From contig OZ010791.1 in NCBI GenBank assembly GCA_963932465.1, positions 154,301,915 through 154,365,914 on the forward strand: a stretch of 64,000 nucleotides of DNA. Direction: 5' to 3'. A program made the translations under genes and the position numbers. Below the pieces are notes generated by a model. That model was not told where the DNA came from. It made no database searches and saw nothing but the letters and a program-made list of their open reading frames with translations. The stretch is from Maratus speciosus. Lineage: Eukaryota > Arthropoda > Arachnida > Araneae > Salticidae. Of this stretch, positions 33,753 to 45,516 are shown piece by piece. Numbering within the stretch: position 1 is the stretch's first letter; the number at the start of each line of letters is the position of its first letter.

Positions 33753-34140
33753 AACTAGCTGACCCGCCCGTTGTCGTTGCCTGGGCCCGTGATAATAACC
33801 TTAAATATATCTAAAATCAATGTTGAATGATTTTATATATTTAAACGAAAATCTTTCTAAACTATTTTAATAGAGAAGGCCCCAATGTTTTCAGTAGCAT
33901 ACGCCTCCGATTTTGTATGATTTTTTAAGTGTAAATCTATCATAACAAACTTAGATGCCCCACTGTTTTCGGGAGCTTACATCGGCCATTCTACGCACTA
34001 TCCCGGTCTGTTTTGATTTTATATTTTTAAACGAAAGACCCGGGCCTTAAATGTACCTGAAATCAGTTTTGAATGAATTTATATATTTAAACTAAAATCT
34101 TTCCAAACTAATATCTAATTAAAGAAGAAAAAAAAACCTT
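33753..34140 (+). repeat. Dispersed repeat starting ACTAGCTGACCCG
   Basis: ACTAGCTGACCCGCCCGTTG then TCGTTGCC is a wording I know from repeat termini in many invertebrate genomes (from memory). Inside, a ~75-bp block (AAATATATCTAAAATCAATG...AATCTTTCTAAACTA) at about 33803 recurs at about 34059, so the repeat itself holds a ~257-bp direct duplication. The class is unassigned. Confidence 0.5.
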
Positions 34141-34937
34141 TATCGAAAGCGCTCTGAAAATGTATAAACGCCCTCTGTATATCAAGAAATGGTATATTTG
34201 AGGAATGTAATTATGCTCGCAAAATATTTATGGCTCAATCCACGTTTAGATGGCGCCATACAAATTGTTAAAGCAGCACTATTCAGATGGAAAAAAATTG
34301 TTCATATCCTTCATAAATACATGAGTACTGGGAGCTATTTTGTACATATTACTTTGTAGGTCAGTATTAAAAGAAAAGAGTATTAAATTATCAAATCCGT
34401 ATGAAATTTGTTAGCTTTTAATTTTCTTACAGTATTACTGCAGTCTATTTGATAAGAAGAGTAAGCTGAAAATACAGTGATTTTTACGAAATTTGAATAT
34501 TTTTAAACAATCCTTACTGTATTTCTTGTGCGTATATGTAAGCTGTAAGTAATCTTTAAGGAGTTAAGATCCTTATTTATCAACAATACAGTTTGTGAGG
34601 CAATCTATTCTTGTAGTGGCCAAATCTTATACTACAGTAAATCCCATTTTCTTTGTAATTTACTTGCTGCTGTTTTTCCTACTATTATGCATTTTCTTTT
34701 CTTTTGCTGACGTAATAGATTAGAATTTGAGGAAGCTTTTGTTCTTGACCTTTCTTAGCTTTTCATGAAAACAAACATAGCGTTATCTGCGATTTTGTCT
34801 CCAGGTAGACACAATTGAGATCGAAAACTCGATCTTTCCTGTTAAATGTAAGTATGAATTCAAGTTAAGGAAAATGAAAAATGATTTTTTTAACGGAACA
34901 AAGCGATAGTTTACAAGCTACCGCATTTTGAAGACGT
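34141..34937. other. No recognisable feature
   Basis: AT-rich. GATGGCGCCAT at about 34249 is a short palindrome. No gene or repeat family assigned. Confidence 0.4.
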
Positions 34938-35012
34938 TCAACTGATGTGTGTCCTTGAGGTTTGTGCATCAAAAACTTTGACCTCCAGTGTCGTCGCCTT
35001 TACGGCATCCTG

Positions 35013-35237
35013 TATAACTGGGCGGCTTACCCGCATATTTAGAACATTCGTGAACAAAATTTCGCAGAAAAATTCTTTTAACATAAAAGCAACCACTCCT
35101 ATCTTTGACAGCGGATGCTTTTGCAACGCCCTCGTCAATCGTAATATCTCTATCCGGCTGAATGGGACTTCCTTCATACACATTATTTTCCAATTTGTAA
35201 ATTCTGAATTCTGCAACTGAAAATGCTTGTCTGCTAC
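35013..35237 (-). CDS. Candidate isolated exon or coding remnant, unknown product
   Basis: About 280 bp here (34938-35220) has clearly higher GC than its surroundings and is open in several frames. On the minus strand one frame reads LTEEGSRQAFSVAEFRIYKL, then ENNVYEGSPIQPDRDITIDE, GVAKASAVKDRSGCFYVKRI and FLRNFVHECSKYAG. It has a diverse, protein-like composition. It is preceded by TTATAG and ends at GCGG followed by GTAAGC, a fair splice donor (about 35012). A second minus frame of 92 codons (34938-35216) and a 91-codon plus-strand frame are also open, which weakens any single choice. I do not recognise the sequence. It could be a host exon, a transposon remnant or chance. Confidence 0.3.
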
Positions 35238-35539
35238 CTTCTTCCGTTAACTATAATCAGTATCGTGACTAGAGGGGTTTTACTCTGTCGTATTTTTGGC
35301 GGAATTTGTTTTGATACATAAAATAAAAAATGCAAAGAGCTCATTCTTAATGATAATAAAAAAGATTAATATGTATTTAATTTAGCATTTTCTGTTAAAA
35401 GTCGTGAAGGAAACAGCTAACATCACGTTCACTAATTTCTTATAATTTAGATTAGACAAATCTGACATAGCCGATTGGTATCTACCTTTTCATTGTTGAA
35501 AAACTATTATGCTATGAGCCTATGAGGATACCCCAAGTT

Positions 35540-35890
35540 AAAGGGCAAACTTGGCACTAGCCATTGGCCACAGGGCCACTAAATGAGAAAAAAGTGACTA
35601 ATAAAAATTTTTCGTCACCGGCCACCTTATGGCCACTTTCCTGTAAGGACAGAGTAAAAATTTTTTTGCATTCCATCAAGGATTCTACTTTTTTCTCTGG
35701 TTACAATATGTTTATGTTAACAGATTTATTTGACCTATTCAATTTTAGTTTAATACTAATATGAATTTTAACAAAAGTTTACTGTTTAGTACTTTTAAGT
35801 AAATTAATGGCCACTAGTTTAAAGAAAGTGGCTACTTATAAAACTGGTATTACTGGCGTATGGCCACTAATAAAATTTCCCAGTTATGTT
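35540..35890. repeat. Cluster of GGCCAC(T) motifs
   Basis: GGCCAC or its near variants occur at about 35565, 35573, 35618, 35630, 35810, 35828 and 35863, the last two groups with CTAATAAAAATTT-like tails on both sides. This is probably a decayed non-autonomous element, but neither ends nor target duplication are clear. The 66-codon frame here is not supported. Confidence 0.4.
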
Positions 35891-37154
35891 CTCTAGCCCG
35901 AGTGTAATTTAAAAAAAACTAAAACGGACAAGTGAACTTAAAATAATTTTTTGACATATTAGGCTACATCGTTCACCTCGCAGAATAATTGGGAATACTT
36001 TCAGGAAATAGTTATGAGGATTAACACTATAAGGTAACGAAAAATAAAAAAAATAGAAACTTTATATGAGTATATAACACCTTAAAGTTGTCACCATTAA
36101 ACATTATAATGCATATAAGGAGTATATTAGAGATGCTTTCTGAGGTAATTTTATAGGTGCAAATTCAAACTTTTCAGTCTGTCTCCGAAAGTTTTGGAAT
36201 TTGAATCAAGTATACAAACTTGCTGGATTCCAAGTTTTAGAATCTAATGCTTTGAAGTTACACCGTTTGCATTAAATAAAGTTTGCCTAACAAAAATCAG
36301 ATGAAATTCGAATACCATCTTGCGTTTCCACAATTACAGCTTATTTTTTTTCTTTTTACCTAGTTTGTTTTGTTTGCATACTGAGTAACTGAATGAAATA
36401 AAGTACTGCTGTAAGAAGAGCTTAGTAGTGTTATTGGCTAACTGCAAAACAGTTATATTACATATGTGAATATGATCTTGTATGGTTTTTCTTCTGTTTT
36501 AAAAATAGTGAGCAATGGATTTTGTTTGGAAAGAAAAAAGAAATATCAGCAATTTCCTCATCAATACAGCAAATAAATAAATAAAAGTCCTGTGTTAGCT
36601 TTAATTACTCTTTAATAATTCTTCACCAGTTTAATTCAAAGTACATCGATACTGAAAATAAAGATATTAATTATACTGCAAATATGTATATATTTTTAGT
36701 TCTTAATTAAAGAGAAAATGCATCACATGTTCAGCTAAAGTTTTAGTAAGAAAAATGTGTATTACGATACGCATAAAATTAAAACTATTTGTTTGATTTT
36801 TTTTCATAATTCAATATTTCAATTTGATATTAGGTTTCAAAGCGTTTTAAAGAGTAACAACAATCGAAGAAAGTAAAAGGCATGAAAATAGTTATTTTTC
36901 TTAATGAAAACATATCTTTGGGGGAATAGGGAGTAAAACCTTGGCTACTGGTGTTTTGAACTACAGAGATTCTCATGAAATACAAAGATTAATTATCCCG
37001 TCAGTTACATAACCATTTATGCCTACTTCCCGGAATTCGAAACCTGGCAATTTGGCCTTCACTCAAGGGATGAGCAGCAGCAGCCAGCAGCTGCTGCTTG
37101 AGAAATCGCAGGTAGCTTGATCCGGTTGGAAGAATGTATGTTGATGTCCCGAGA
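35891..37154. other. No recognisable feature; one CAG/CTG palindrome
   Basis: AT-rich sequence. AGCAGCAGCAGCCAGCAGCT then GCTGCTT at about 37072-37100 is a short palindromic CAG/CTG patch. Nothing else assigned. Confidence 0.4.
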
Positions 37155-38228
37155 AAAATTGTTACTCACTTTCCTCCCAAATTATTCGCATTAATTTAGA
37201 TTCGATGCCTCCCTCCCCCTTTTTTTGAACATTCTTTCAACATAAATATAGTCATTAGCAGATGAAGCTTGCGTTATTATCATTCTTCTTCTTTGCTATT
37301 TAATTCAAACTAAAGCAATTAATAATATTAAAGGCGAAATTTGTTTACTTAATCTCTCTCATTCTTAGGTGCGTTCGTAATTATATAAATACGTAGCACC
37401 TATAGTCATAGTTCGGTCCGTCTGTCTGCCTGCCCATCCGCCCGCATATAACAGAGCAAAAACTACCCTACCGAATGGTCTGAAAATTATATAGTATATA
37501 ATTGTTGCAAAATTCTGTCGAGTCATTTCAGATTTTATGAAAATCAGATGTATAGTTTAATTACAGGGACATCAAGAGTTTTCCATTACATTACGGCCAA
37601 TGGAAAAAAAAAATATTTTAAGTGCATTTTGATTTTACAGCTTTTCGAACAGAATGAAATTGATATGTACTTATGAAGTGCACTAAAATGTACATTCAGT
37701 ACAATATGCGGTGCAATATTTATATATAAAACTAGCTATAATACGAACGCACCTCATTTGCCACGTTTGAGGTTCAATTGCCAACTTGTTAATTTATGTT
37801 ATCATTGTCATTTAGAAAATATTCAATTCTCGAAAAGTTTTATTGATAAAAAAATTATTAGATGCCTTATATTTTTTCGAACACAGAATTTGGCTAGTAA
37901 AAACTTGTTACTCATTTTCCTCCCAAATTATTGGCATTAATTTAGATTCGATCCCCCCCCCCCCCTTTGAACATTCTTTCAACATAAATATAGTCATTAG
38001 CAGTTGAAACTTGAGTTATCATTCTTCTTCAATATTTTAATTCAAACTAAAGCAATTAATAATTTTAAAGGCAAAATTTATTTAATTAATCTCTCTTCTT
38101 TTTAATTGCTGTTATCATTGTCATTACGAAAATATTTAATTCTCCAAAAGTTTTATTGATAAAAAAAATATTAGATACCTCATACATTGTGTTATTTTTT
38201 CGAACACAGAATTTGGCTTGTAAAAATG
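37155..38228. repeat. Two-copy tandem duplication (~350-bp unit), first copy split by a MITE
   Basis: Block 37155-37366 (TTACTCACTTTCCTCCCAAA ... CAATTAATAATATTAAAGG) recurs at 37901-38100. Block 37800-37895 (TTATCATTGTCATT ... TCGAACACAGAATTTGGCT) recurs at 38110-38222. So the unit A-B is repeated in tandem and the first unit is interrupted at 37367-37754. The copies differ by scattered substitutions and by the length of a poly-C/T run. Confidence 0.85.
37367..37754. mobile_element. MITE with AGGTGCGTTCGTA ends
   Basis: AGGTGCGTTCGTAATTATA at the left and, on the minus strand, AGGTGCGTTCGTATTATAGC at the right. It is 388 bp and contains GTCCGTCTGTCTGCCTGCCC. It lies inside the first copy of the tandem duplication; the second copy lacks it. 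The target duplication is not obvious, so the superfamily is unassigned. Confidence 0.8.
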
Positions 38229-38268
38229 CAAATAGAATTTAGATTTGTATAGTTGATAATCTCATTAA

Positions 38269-38973
38269 GGGGACCGTCACCGTGGACCTTTATTGCAGCA
38301 AAAATCGACATTTCTTTTTGTGTATATTATTATTTTCAAATTTGTACTACGTCATTCGGGGAAAGACGCATGCTGATGCGATTAATTACGCAAGGTTACA
38401 AGTGTTTTAATTTTGTTTACAAACTTTTTTCTTTTGGCCTTTTAATATACTCTAAATCTGTTTTTCTCAACCCTGATGTTTCGGCTTTTCTTTTTAATTT
38501 TTGAAATGCCCCTTGCTATTTAATTTTTGATCAAAATTTATGAAACTGATAAGGAAGAATCCTGATATTGCTTAAAAAGAAACTGTGTATGCATTTTAAA
38601 ATTCGATTTAGTTAAGACAATTAAATTACTTATAATAAGGCAGAATTTTGATGAAAATCGATATGAAATTCAGAAAAATATCTCTAAAAAATTAACTATT
38701 CAAGGGATTAAAAAATGGATACACAGATTTGTTTGTAATAGAGTTTTACGTGATTAAAATCCAAAATAGATGAAATATCTAAAAAAAAAATAAAACGCAA
38801 GGAGCCTTTTAAAATTTCGTTCTAAAATTTTAAATTTTTTAAGCGATCTTAAAATTATAATAAGATTGGAAATTTCTTAAGGTGTTCATTATACTTATGG
38901 TGAAATGTATATTTGCATAAAATTTCAAATCCCTGTTATGAAAAGGAATTTTTTTAAAACTTCCACCGTCCCC
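38269..38973. mobile_element. TTAA-flanked element with GGGGAC ends
   Basis: TTAA (38265-38268) then GGGGACCGTCACCGTGG. At the right, CCACCGTCCCC then TTAA (38974-38977); on the minus strand the right end is GGGGACGGTGGAAG. It is 705 bp and noncoding; the 83-codon frame at its left end is incidental. A TTAA target suggests the piggyBac type, but the G-start is unusual for that group, so the class is tentative. Confidence 0.7.
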
Positions 38974-38977
38974 TTAA

Positions 38978-39830
38978 ACATATACAACACATATACTGTG
39001 TAAAGCGAACATCCAATAGTGGCGTTTAACTGGTTTATAAGGTAAAATTGGTACAAAATCATTTTATTTATTCATATTTATTTAAATTAAAATGTTATTT
39101 TAAGTTCTCATGTCCCTAATTTCACATTTTTCAACTAAACTTACGTTTAATTTTTAAGCAGCGATAATTTATTAGTGTATATCGGGCTATAACTCTTTCT
39201 GAGCTTGGGCTCAGCTTTGCTTTTCCTAGCACGCTGTGTCTTGCTCTATCTTGCACTGAAGAAGAATCTCGCTAGTACATTCGAAACAGCTGTTTGCTGC
39301 TTTTCACGTATTATTTGTGCATTTTTAAACGTTTCTTTTTCTGCTTTTTAATATAATTCTTTCATTTGCCTCAATAATTTTCGATTTGTAGTGCATAAGT
39401 GTTATTAAAAATTATTTAAGACAATAATGTTTTCCCCAATTTTTAACGTTTTTTTTTTTTTTTTTGTAAGAAAACTGTCTTCATTATCTTCTGTTTTCGT
39501 TAATCCTGTAATGTTATATTTATTTTTACTTATCAACTTGTTTACACCAAATAAAATAGTGTTTTTTATTTCAAAATAAGAAGTGATTAATCATCATATG
39601 TAATATGTAATCATGTTTAATCATATGTAATCACTGTAAATTGCAGTGACATCGCAACCACCATACTTGTTATACGGGAAGGAACAACAGCTATTTCCAA
39701 AACTTTAAAAATAATAATAATAATAGAAAAATCGAAATTTATATGAAGTAGAATTGGCGTATACTATATGAAACCTAAAATTTAAAGAGAATTTTGTAAC
39801 ATTATGCCGGGAAAGAGAAAATTTTAAGTA
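38978..39830. other. Mostly unassigned; one repeat-like line near 39255
   Basis: CACTGAAGAAGAATCTCGCT then AGTACATTCGAAACAGCTG at about 39256-39294 resembles the GAAGAAG..CGAAAC wording of Penelope-like and LINE-associated repeats. This is a memory-based, weak match. The rest is AT-rich with a poly-T run (about 39451-39466). Confidence 0.3.
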
Positions 39831-42192
39831 GGGGAGACCGGGGGAATGGCGTCATTCGGGATTTATGCCGCCACCCCGCCTAGTTTAAAAACTAACGGCA
39901 GTTTAAGATAGTGAATGCGCCTACACTATAGCGGCCAGCAATAGAAACAGTGCCTAGAGTGAGAGTGATTTTGTTGTACGTCGTTCGTTTGTTCTAGTGA
40001 AAAATTTTGTTTTCATCTAGTTGCTTCTTATTTTGAAGCTTCAAATGAGTAGAGGTAAACACCTTTTATTGTAACATTAGGTACAGGGTGTCCAGCGAAT
40101 AAGACCTTGATTTCAAAATTAAATATCTCAAAAACAAAGATCAATAGAATTATGCGGTAAACGGTAGCTTTATTAGCTAAGCTGTAAAAATGTTGTACAG
40201 ACGTTTCAAAAATTAGTTGCAAAAACCGCTAACAGATGGCGCTGTAATCGCAATGCCTATAAATTGTGTTTTGAAGTCGAGAGCCCTAACGTCTGATTCC
40301 TATATGGCTTCCTATGGAAGAACGAAAATTGGGAAAGACCGCTTTTTCTTCGGGGTGATGTGCAAAAGTGGAGGCATCTCGTCACAGAATTATTGCACCA
40401 GCTTCAATTTTAGAGAATTTCAATTAATAGAATTTTCAATAAAAAGTTTAGCAATCATTATATAAGAACTTAAAAAATATTTTATTTGGGTAATGTGCAG
40501 AAGCGGAGCTATGTGTTGACAGAATTGAGATTTGTTTCAAATTTTGTTATAAGCTACTTCGGTCCGAATACCAATATCTCTGTGGTATGTGTTTTAAACT
40601 GTGAAAAAAGTTTGAATAAAAAAAATCCAAAGTCTCTGGTTTTAAAATTTAATTAAGCTAAAAGAAACCCCCTTTTTTTACAAATCATTGAGCATTTACA
40701 ATAATATAATAAATCATATTTCAAATCACAATTCATAAATCACTTTTTTTAATTGTAGAGAATAGTTTGAATGAAAAAATATAAAGTTTCTATTTTTAAA
40801 AACTTAATTAAGTTAAAAAAGTAATTTTAATTTTGAAAACTGGTTTTCATTTTTTATCATTGAGCACAGAAATATGGTGCAGCTTCTAGCGATAGGATCC
40901 GAAGTGTTCGAAAGGCATGCAGCATCCAAAATACTTTTGCTTTGGTGTTGATGATATGACTTATCATCAATTCCTTTTAAAAAAGAAATAATTTAACGCA
41001 TAATTTCTGTCTCTAAAACTTTGTTTACAAAGAAAAGAAATATATGTGTTGTGCTAAAACCAAAGTATTATGCCGTGATTTAAAAATAAATCAAAAGCGA
41101 AAAATTACTTTTTTATTTATAATAATTCAGGTATAAACAATAATGCCAAAATATTATGCCGTGATTTAAAAATATAAAAAATAAATAAAAAGTACAAAAT
41201 TATTTTTCTAAATATATGCATTTTGATTTAAATAATTATATGGCATTAAAGATTGAATTTAATAAAATATTTAAAAAATTCTTATAATGATTTCTAAACT
41301 TTTTATTGAAAATTCTATTAATTGAAATTTTCTAAAATTAAAGCTGATGCAATAATTCTGTGACCAGATGTCTCCATTTCTGCACATCACCCCCAATGAA
41401 AAAATGGACTTTCCCAATAGGGAACCATCTAGGAATGAGATGCTAGGGCTCTCGACTTCGAAGCAGTTTACAAGTATTGCGATTACAGCGCCATCTGTTA
41501 GCGGTTTTTGCAACTAATTTTAGAAACTTCTGTACAACATTTTTACAGCTTAGCTAGTAAACAAACCGTTTACCGCATAATTCTATTGATCTTTGTTTTT
41601 GAGATATTTAATTTTGAAATCAGGGTCTTATTCGCTGGACACCCTGTACTTAAGCTTAAGATAATATTATCCGTAATCTGCATGCATTCGCCGACATTTT
41701 GATACAATTTGTTGAACAAGTTCGGTTCTTCTTTCGGCTTTGCTGGGGGATTTCCGCTATGTTATCCTCTCGGGGTAATGCCGCCACCATGGCAAAGGGG
41801 GACTTTTGCAATATGAATTAAATTGTAAGCTTAGCACGTTAATAAATCTAGCTTAAGGAACATTGTAATTATTCATTATTTTGCTAAATTATTGCTTTCT
41901 AAATATTTTCAGTTGGTTATGTGTTTCCTAGTATCCATTTTATGTATTTACTAGGTCATTAAAGAGTGGCGCCATTACCCCAGTATATCCTGGGTAATCC
42001 CGCCACTGTACAGAGGTCGAAAACATTTTTTTTTTTTTATGTGTGCTTACTTTACAGTTATGATTACGGTTAAATTTATATAGATACTAAAGATCATGAT
42101 TCAGCTTTAGAATTTTTTACTTTTAAAAAATAAACATTTTTTTGAGGTGAAAAACTTTAAATTCCTTTAAGGTGTCGCCATTCCCCCCGGTT
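39831..42192. mobile_element. Element with ACCGGGGGAATGGCG ends, split by a nested foldback
   Basis: The left end GGGGAGACCGGGGGAATGGC and the right end (minus strand AAACCGGGGGGAATGGCGAC) are inverted. CCGCCACC/GGCGCCATTACCCC motifs recur inside (39868, 41780, 41968, 42000). TA precedes the left end and follows the right. Such ends are known from pogo-like elements of arthropods, which I offer as inference. A foldback element at 40084-41646 is inserted inside. The non-inserted part is about 0.8 kb, with a possible short start ATGAGTAGAGGTAAACACC just before the insertion and no other coding. Confidence 0.65.
40084..41646. mobile_element. TA-flanked element with ~385-bp inverted arms
   Basis: CAGGGTGTCCAGCGAATAAG at 40084 is matched by its complement ending at 41646. 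TA lies on both sides (40082-40083, 41647-41648). The arms (40084-40470 and 41268-41646) are near-identical reverse complements, including TTGCAAAAACCGCTAACAGA and TGGCGCTGTAATCGCAAT. The central 0.8 kb is AT-rich and noncoding. The open frames of 64-82 codons at each end are mirror copies of arm sequence. Probably Tc1/mariner-class foldback. Confidence 0.85.
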
Positions 42193-43708
42193 TATGTATA
42201 GAAAATCATTAATGTTGCTTTAAATTGCATAAGTAACATTTCGGCGGAAGATTACGAAGTAATTACCATGTGTACCTATGTTATCTCAGAATCTAATTGT
42301 TGTACGTTGTGACTAAAAGAAAGCGTACTTGGTTTTCAAATACAGCTGTCAGAAATGCACCATGTGTTACTTTTTCTATAGTTTAGCACAGAAATTTTGG
42401 AGAGAAAAAGTGCGCATTAAATACGTGTAAATACAGTACTCGCATTGATAATCTTACGGTCTGTTGAGCTTTTAAACATTTTTATGACCATGTATTTGCG
42501 ACTAATTCAATTTAGATAGTGAACGGGAAGCCCTTGTTGTTTTAAATGAATATTGGCAGTCGATCAGAGACTTAAGTATTGTATTTATAGGTGGTGTACG
42601 TATTTCTCACATTAATTATTCCAAATAAATATTATTTAAAATCAAGTAAATGCAATTAGTAGTCTATATATAGACATGATAGCTGATAAAATATCTGAGA
42701 TATAAATGATTTTAATAATTTACTTCTTTCTTTTTGGATTTTATGATTTATTTTTAATAGATTAATGCACTGCATACTTGCCGTAATTTGCAACATATCT
42801 CTCCGAGGAGGTATTTTTTAAAGATGGATCAAACTATAAGAGGTAGTAGAGCACGCTACAACAAACAATTTTTGTTTAGGAAACTAGGGTCACTATCCAC
42901 TTATTCAGTCAAAAACAATTTTGTAGAATTCCGAACTCATTTTTTGTTCACAACTTTATCAATAATGGGGAACTTTTAACGAGATTTGACTTTAATTTTA
43001 TGTGAAATACGGTGACATTGCGAAAAGTTCTAGAAAGTGCACAGTAATTCGGTCATCGACATCTAATATAATGTCAACTACATTCCGAAACATGGATCCT
43101 TAGTTCGGCGCTGTTTCGATAAGGATAATTGCTACATCCAGTTATTCTCGTGATTATTTTTACAGCAAGCAAGGTAGGCTTGTTGCAAACTTCGTTAAAA
43201 TATCCCCATTGTTGTTAAAGCTATAAACAAATTTCCGGGTCCTGTTTGAATGAGGACACCTTGTGATTTTAAGGAATAAATGGATTGCGACCTTAATTTT
43301 CTATACAAAAAGTATATTACAGTGTGCTTTACAATCTTTTAAAGTTGTCTCTTGTTTTTCTAAACACCCTAGCTGTATTATGTTGTATCGCAGCATTATT
43401 TTTACATTAGTTTACATATTCTGCTTGTGTGTTAAATTTTACTAATTAAGTTTAACTTTATCAGAAACATTTTAGTAATCGTAGTCTAAATCTGTTGTTG
43501 AATATAAAAATTCCCATTCTTTCTGATATAAATAGTTATCCATGTAGTTTGCTTCTGGATAAATTGAAAATATCAAAACTAAATAACATATTTAGATTTT
43601 TTAATCTGTTTCTTCCCTTTTTTCCTTTTATTATTTTTTATTTTTTGTTTGTTTGTTTACTGTGATTACTAATTATTTAAGAGTAGATTAAATTATTTCG
43701 AGAAATAT
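42193..43708. other. No recognisable feature
   Basis: AT-rich sequence without assigned repeats. A 63-codon frame at 42788-42979 (it contains MDQTIRGSRARYNKQF) and a 60-codon frame at 43263-43445 are not recognised and have no supporting signals. Confidence 0.4.
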
Positions 43709-43728
43709 TGAAACAAGTTTTATTGCAG

Positions 43729-44049
43729 CTGTGTATAAGTCGGGGATCCTGCTGTTTGCCGAGTTCAAAACCCTTATTATCTACAGCTGTCGAAACCTTG
43801 ATGCTTCTGTTTTCTATGTTGGAGTACGGTCCAGATGTTTCTCATATAATCAGTGATCTGAAATTTTCCGTATTTGGTTCTCTGAAAAGTGGATTATTCT
43901 GAATTCATTATGGTGTCCAATATATCGTTTGAACAATATTTCCGTAATGGTAAATTGCATAAAAAGTATTTTTCCCCTTTTCCGAAATATATAGATGGAC
44001 ATGCAATTCAAATTGTAAAGACTTTGCAAGAAGAGAAAGCGGATATTTA
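43729..44049 (+). pseudogene. Candidate exon or coding remnant, unknown product
   Basis: A good splice-acceptor-like sequence (AACAAGTTTTATTGCAG, ending 43728) precedes an open frame reading LCISRGSCCLPSSKP...LLFSMLEYGPDVSHIISDLK, stopping at 43902. Overlapping it in another frame, from about 43888, is KVDYSEFIMVSNISFEQYFR then NGKLHKKYFSPFPKYIDGHA and IQIVKTLQEEKADI, stopping at 44049. The second piece has protein-like composition. A frameshift would be needed to join them. I do not recognise a family. Chance frames cannot be excluded. Confidence 0.28.
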
Positions 44050-44130
44050 ATTTATTTTATCATTATTTTCGTTAATCATTGTTTTATTATTTTCCGCGTA
44101 TTTGTTTTAATTATTGTTAAGAATTTACAT

Positions 44131-44252
44131 TATCCCCCCCCCCCCCCCCTAAAAATCAAGGTACGCTTGTTTAAATCAGGTCGGTTAAAATCACGATTTA
44201 AAGCACTGATTTAAATCAATATTGAATTTTTTTTTTTTTTTTTTTTTTTGAA
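44131..44252. repeat. Poly-C run, GATTTAAATCA remnants, poly-T run
   Basis: About 16 C (44133-44148) is followed by TTTAAATCAGGTCGGTTAAA, ATCACGATTTAAAG and CTGATTTAAATCA (44171-44220), then about 21 T. The GATTTAAATCA motifs match the ends of the hAT-like element at 30860-32129, so this is probably a fragment of that family. Confidence 0.6.
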
Positions 44253-44814
44253 TACGTAGTTTTGTCTCGACTCAGAATATAATAAAATTTAAACAACCTA
44301 CATGTTATTTTATTAGATCAAATAAGTCAAACTAGAAAGAAAAGTGCCTAAGAATGATTTATTTTAACATTCCCAATTGTAGTATACAGATTTTATTTTC
44401 TACTAAAGGTTCAAACAGACAGATCCTACGAACAGCGTGTCTTTGTTCTGGTCAGGTGGTGCTTTTCATGTTTTATTACTTTCGTAGTATCCGAATAGGT
44501 CCGACGAATCCATCTCCACCTCTTTTCATTGTTGACACTCCCCTTTCTTTTGTTGATTATCATAGAACGGTTGACCAGTCGACATTTTTATTCCTTTCGT
44601 AGGAGAGGTTTGGGGGGGGGGGGGGGGGAGGACTGAACGAAGCTTAAGTGTTCAACCATACGAGTGATTTTTACAAGAATATATTAAGTATGAAGGCAAA
44701 TTATTTTCGAAACCTACTACTCTTGGCCGTTATTCAATATCTTAATATAAGGGGGGGAGGGAATCATAAAAATACGGTTAAATAATAATAATTAAAAAAA
44801 TCTTATTTTAATTC
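44253..44814. other. No recognisable feature; poly-G run
   Basis: Holds a poly-G tract (about 44612-44628) and an 82-codon frame at 44354-44602 that has no recognisable domain. No repeat assigned. Confidence 0.4.
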
Positions 44815-44818
44815 TTAA

Positions 44819-45039
44819 CCCGGGAGAACTCGCTAGTGAGACTGCCCAATTGCTTTTCTTTTACTTTACATTCATATAATATCACCTTTTTTTGGTTGGC
44901 TTAGTACTTTTATTCACAAAAGAGGTAAAATAATTGAAATAACATTTTGAAATTTTAATTAAAATAAAAAATGGTTGAAATAAGAGTCTTAAAAAAGTAC
45001 GACTGTGAGAGAAAATCTCATGCCGCGAGTTCTCCCGGG
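44819..45039. mobile_element. piggyBac-like MITE, TTAA target
   Basis: TTAA (44815-44818) then CCCGGGAGAACTCGC; at the right GCGAGTTCTCCCGGG then TTAA (45040-45043). The 15-bp inverted ends are perfect. The CCC start and TTAA duplication are the hallmarks of piggyBac-class elements. It is 221 bp and noncoding. Confidence 0.9.
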
Positions 45040-45095
45040 TTAAAGATTATTTCATCATGATTTTTTAATACCCAATTATAAACTGTTTTCTTTAA

Positions 45096-45511
45096 GGGTG
45101 TATTCAAAAAATTATTTTTCCACCCTCAATAGCTGGAAATTTTCTGAGACATTTTCAGACTCATTTTTAAAGGTAAAAACATGAAACTTGCTGAGGTGAT
45201 TTTTGAAGAGATGTATAAGAGGCCGGGAGTTTCATTTTTAGCTCAGTTAATTAGAATTTGATTTTTAAACAATTATTTTCTCAGTCTGACCATTTTTTTT
45301 TCATTCCCAGATCTCACGATTCGGAAAATTCGGTTCAAAACGTCAACTTTGACAGCATTTTTTACCATATTTCCTGCATTTATCAAAAATTGAGAAGCAC
45401 GGCACATTGTGTAGTTTCTAAATAAGAGAATTTCACAGTTTGATGCGTTTGAGAGCAAAAATGAATTTAAAAATTAATCGGAAAATAAGCAATTTGGTTT
45501 GGAATACACCC
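45096..45511. mobile_element. TTAA-flanked MITE with GGGTGTATTC ends
   Basis: TTTAA (45091-45095) then GGGTGTATTC; at the right GAATACACCC then TTTAA (45512-45516). It is about 416 bp, only 52 bp from the preceding TTAA element. Ends beyond 10 bp diverge. A 61-codon minus-strand frame inside is not supported. TTAA-class by target site; the start is GGG rather than CCC. Confidence 0.7.
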
Positions 45512-45516
45512 TTTAA

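Noticed and set aside
40028..41702. Mirror-image open frames of 64-82 codons at 40.0-40.5 and 41.3-41.7 kb
   Set aside because: They are the two inverted arms of one foldback element read from each side, with no transposase motif.
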